DNA from: Paenibacillus zeirhizosphaerae
GTDB lineage: Bacteria > Bacillota > Bacilli > Paenibacillales > Paenibacillaceae
Reading direction: 5' to 3'
NCBI RefSeq assembly: GCF_030705605.1
Contig: NZ_JAPCKK010000030.1
Location: 186,001-250,000, forward strand
DNA: 64,000 nt
Positions 62,052 through 64,000 of this stretch are shown one piece after another. Made by a program: the position numbers and the translations under genes. The first letter of the stretch is position 1, and every line of letters starts with the position of its first letter. The notes under the pieces were generated by a model, which was not told the origin of the DNA, ran no database searches, and saw nothing but the letters and a program-made list of their open reading frames with translations.

Positions 62052-63064
62052 CAGTATTCCAGGTGATCCTTTTCACTTACTCGTTTGTGGAACACAAAAT
62101 AGCTCCACGCCTGGTTCATCAATACAAAAGGAAGCAGTATCGAGGCTACAATCGTCATCGCCTTCAGGGTATACGCACCGGAAGATGCATTATATAACGT
62201 CAGACTGTAGCTGCTGTCCAGGGAGCTGACCATCAGACGGGGGAACAGGCCGGTGAACAGTGCAGCAAAGGTGAGCAGAATGAGCAAACCTGTCATGACA
62301 AACGCCCATCCTTCCTTCTGCCTCCGCAATGCCCAGAACGCGCACAGCAGAGATGCCAACGCAGCGGCCAGCAGCATGGGCAGCCACAGCGGCTGACGTG
62401 TATACAGATCCGTTTCGCTGATTGTCCATCCGGCGAGAATAAGAAGCAATATGGCGGTCACTGGCAGTACCCGGGCTGCATAATGGCGTGCACGTGCTCT
62501 CAGTTCTCCTGTCGTCCGCAAGGAAATGAAGGTGAAGCCGTGAAGCAAGCACAGACATACAAGCGTTCCGCCTGCCCATACACTATAGCCGTTCACTAGC
62601 TCTGACAGTCCTGCCCTCATCTCCATGTCTGCGCCAATCGGCACACCACGCACAAGATTGGCGAATATGATGCCGAACATCAGCGGTGGCACAACACTGC
62701 CGAACAAGATCGAAGCGTCCCACACCTTGCGCCATACGTCCCGATCGACTTTACTACGAAACTCAAACGCAACCCCTCTGACAATGAGTGCCAGCAGAAT
62801 AACCGTGAAAATCCCATAATACCCGCTGAACATGGTGGCATACCAGTCCGGGAAGGCGGCAAACATCGCCCCAGCCGCCGTGATCAGCCACACCTCGTTG
62901 GCATCCCAGAACGGGCCGATCGTGTTGATCAGCACCCTTTTCTCCAGATCACTGCGGGATAATACACCAGTTGCCATACCCACGCCGAAATCGAACCCCT
63001 CCAGAAAGAAAAAACCGGTGAACAATACGGCGATCAGCACAAACCACAGCTCATTCAGCAGCAT
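62051..63064 (-). CDS. cydB: Cytochrome bd ubiquinol/menaquinol oxidase subunit II
   Basis: Membrane subunit of 337 aa with nine or so helices. Typical features: LLNELWFVLIAVLFTGFFFL, EGFDFGVGM, GPFWDANEVWLITAAGAMFAAFP and VAFEFRSK. The ATG at 63064 with GGAGGGG 6 nt upstream is taken; the longer in-frame start at 63097 lies in cydA coding sequence. Overlaps the cydA end by 14 nt. Confidence 0.95.
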   Translation of the reverse strand: MLLNELWFVLIAVLFTGFFFLEGFDFGVGMATGVLSRSDLEKRVLINTIGPFWDANEVWLITAAGAMFAAFPDWYATMFSGYYGIFTVILLALIVRGVAFEFRSKVDRDVWRKVWDASILFGSVVPPLMFGIIFANLVRGVPIGADMEMRAGLSELVNGYSVWAGGTLVCLCLLHGFTFISLRTTGELRARARHYAARVLPVTAILLLILAGWTISETDLYTRQPLWLPMLLAAALASLLCAFWALRRQKEGWAFVMTGLLILLTFAALFTGLFPRLMVSSLDSSYSLTLYNASSGAYTLKAMTIVASILLPFVLMNQAWSYFVFHKRVSEKDHLEY

Positions 63065-64000
63065 GATGATCCCCTCCTTCATATGGATATGGATCATGGA
63101 TCGTTACGTCGGGCTTGTAGTGATCATATGGACTTTTGCGTGCTTCCCGTACAAACAGAAACGCCAGGATTCCGAGTAAAATCAGATACAGGGTTGTGAA
63201 GGAAGCGAGCGAAAATAACACCTGATGGGCGCTGACGCTCGCCGATACCGAATCTTTTGTACGCAGCAATCCGAATACGGTCCAGGGCTGCCTGCCTACC
63301 TCGGTCATAATCCATCCGGCTGTGTTGGCGACGAACGGCAGGGCTATGGCGCCCAACATCATGTTCATGTACACCGGATGGGCTTGTTCAAGCTTTTTAC
63401 GAACTGACAGATACAACCCATATAAAGCGAGCAAAATCATTAACGAGCCACAGCCCACCATGATGCGAAAGCTCCAGAAAGTTGTCCGTACAGGGGGGAT
63501 ATAGTTTCCCGGTCCGTAGGTGGCCTCGTATTCGGCCTGCAATTCCTTCATGCCTGGCACGGCTCCCGAAAACTTGTTGTATGACAAATAACTGAGAAGG
63601 TAGGGAATTTTCAACTCAAACGTATTCTCTTGCTTATCGGGATCGATTCCTGCCACGATTGTCCAGGGTGCAGGGTCTTCGCTCGTCTCCCACAGCCCTT
63701 CGCTTGCGGCCATCTTCATCGGCTGCGTCTCCACGAGAAACTGCGCCTGCCCATGGCCGAATGACGCAATCGCTATAGACGATATTGAAGCTACAGCGAT
63801 GCTGAGCGTAAACGATGTTTTGAAAAAAGGTACATCCTTCCTGCGCAGCAGCTTCCACGCACTGATGCCAGCCACCAGAAAGGCTCCGGTTGCGAAGGCC
63901 GCAGAGACCGTGTGCGGAAACTCCCACAGCACCTGCTCATTGGTGATCATGGCCCATATATCGGTCAGCTCCGCCCTGCCGTCCACAATGGAATAGCCCA
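63051..64000 (-). CDS. cydA: Cytochrome bd oxidase subunit I, partial
   Basis: C-terminal part of CydA; the N-terminal helices with the haem b595/d ligands lie beyond the window edge. Present are the Q-loop end (GYSIVDGRAELTDIWAMITN), EFPHTVSAAFATGAFLVAG, the HGQAQFLVETQPMKMAASEGLWE segment and the conserved NTAGWIMTEVGRQPWTVFGLLRT. The last residues end just inside cydB. It is the quinol-oxidising subunit of the oxygen-scavenging terminal oxidase. Confidence 0.95.
   Translation of the reverse strand, partial: GYSIVDGRAELTDIWAMITNEQVLWEFPHTVSAAFATGAFLVAGISAWKLLRRKDVPFFKTSFTLSIAVASISSIAIASFGHGQAQFLVETQPMKMAASEGLWETSEDPAPWTIVAGIDPDKQENTFELKIPYLLSYLSYNKFSGAVPGMKELQAEYEATYGPGNYIPPVRTTFWSFRIMVGCGSLMILLALYGLYLSVRKKLEQAHPVYMNMMLGAIALPFVANTAGWIMTEVGRQPWTVFGLLRTKDSVSASVSAHQVLFSLASFTTLYLILLGILAFLFVREARKSPYDHYKPDVTIHDPYPYEGGDHHAAE

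Overview
The window looks like a chromosomal stretch from a low- to mid-GC Gram-positive Bacillales, most likely Paenibacillus or a close relative. The signs are strong AGGAGG-type ribosome sites, frequent GTG and TTG starts, SigA-type promoters, lipobox lipoproteins, Gram-positive-type RND pumps, a MocR/Ddl pair and a full cydABCD cluster. Species assignment is inference; there is no rRNA or tRNA here. Nearly everything to about 41 kb and from 44 to 51 kb is on the minus strand.

Layout. 0-4 kb: copper P1B-ATPase CopA between two related orphan substrate-binding lipoproteins. 4.7-20 kb: small regulator/enzyme units: a MarR with a Gfo/Idh/MocA oxidoreductase that share a perfect operator, a MarR-MFS exporter pair, a TetR-linked group of SDR and ene-reductase enzymes, an MBL hydrolase with its TetR, and a GyrI-like protein facing a WYL regulator. 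20-34 kb: PhzF-like isomerase, a helD-rph operon (predicted rifamycin tolerance and inactivation), an exported protein, a CPA1 Na+/H+ antiporter, an aldo/keto reductase, and an alpha-toroid protein behind a UvrA-like drug-resistance ABC protein. 34-47 kb: a decayed ArsR/SRPBCC locus, an RND pump with its fusion protein, an epimerase facing a TetR, an IS605-group TnpB element, an AI-2E family membrane protein and a two-component system. 47-51 kb: aminotransferase, D-Ala-D-Ala ligase and MocR regulator. 51-58.5 kb (plus strand): a second RND pump operon ending in its own TetR, then a TetR with an imine-reductase-like enzyme. 58.5-64 kb: cydDC and cydAB, with CydA running off the window.

The theme is drug and toxin defence under local one-component regulators. 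Four regulatory circuits can be read from the DNA. (1) A perfect palindrome stands upstream of a MarR gene and of the neighbouring oxidoreductase. (2) An 11-bp-period direct repeat, at identical distance from the -10 box, precedes both the two-component system and the distant RND pump. (3) One almost identical promoter/operator drives the PhzF gene and the UvrA-like gene 13 kb apart. (4) Three copies of a 21-bp TetR operator flank the last TetR and its target. The TnpB element interrupts a small gene whose sequence is the predicted guide. Intergenic gaps hold several short truncated gene copies, two of them with 25-28 bp exact identity to intact genes in the same window.
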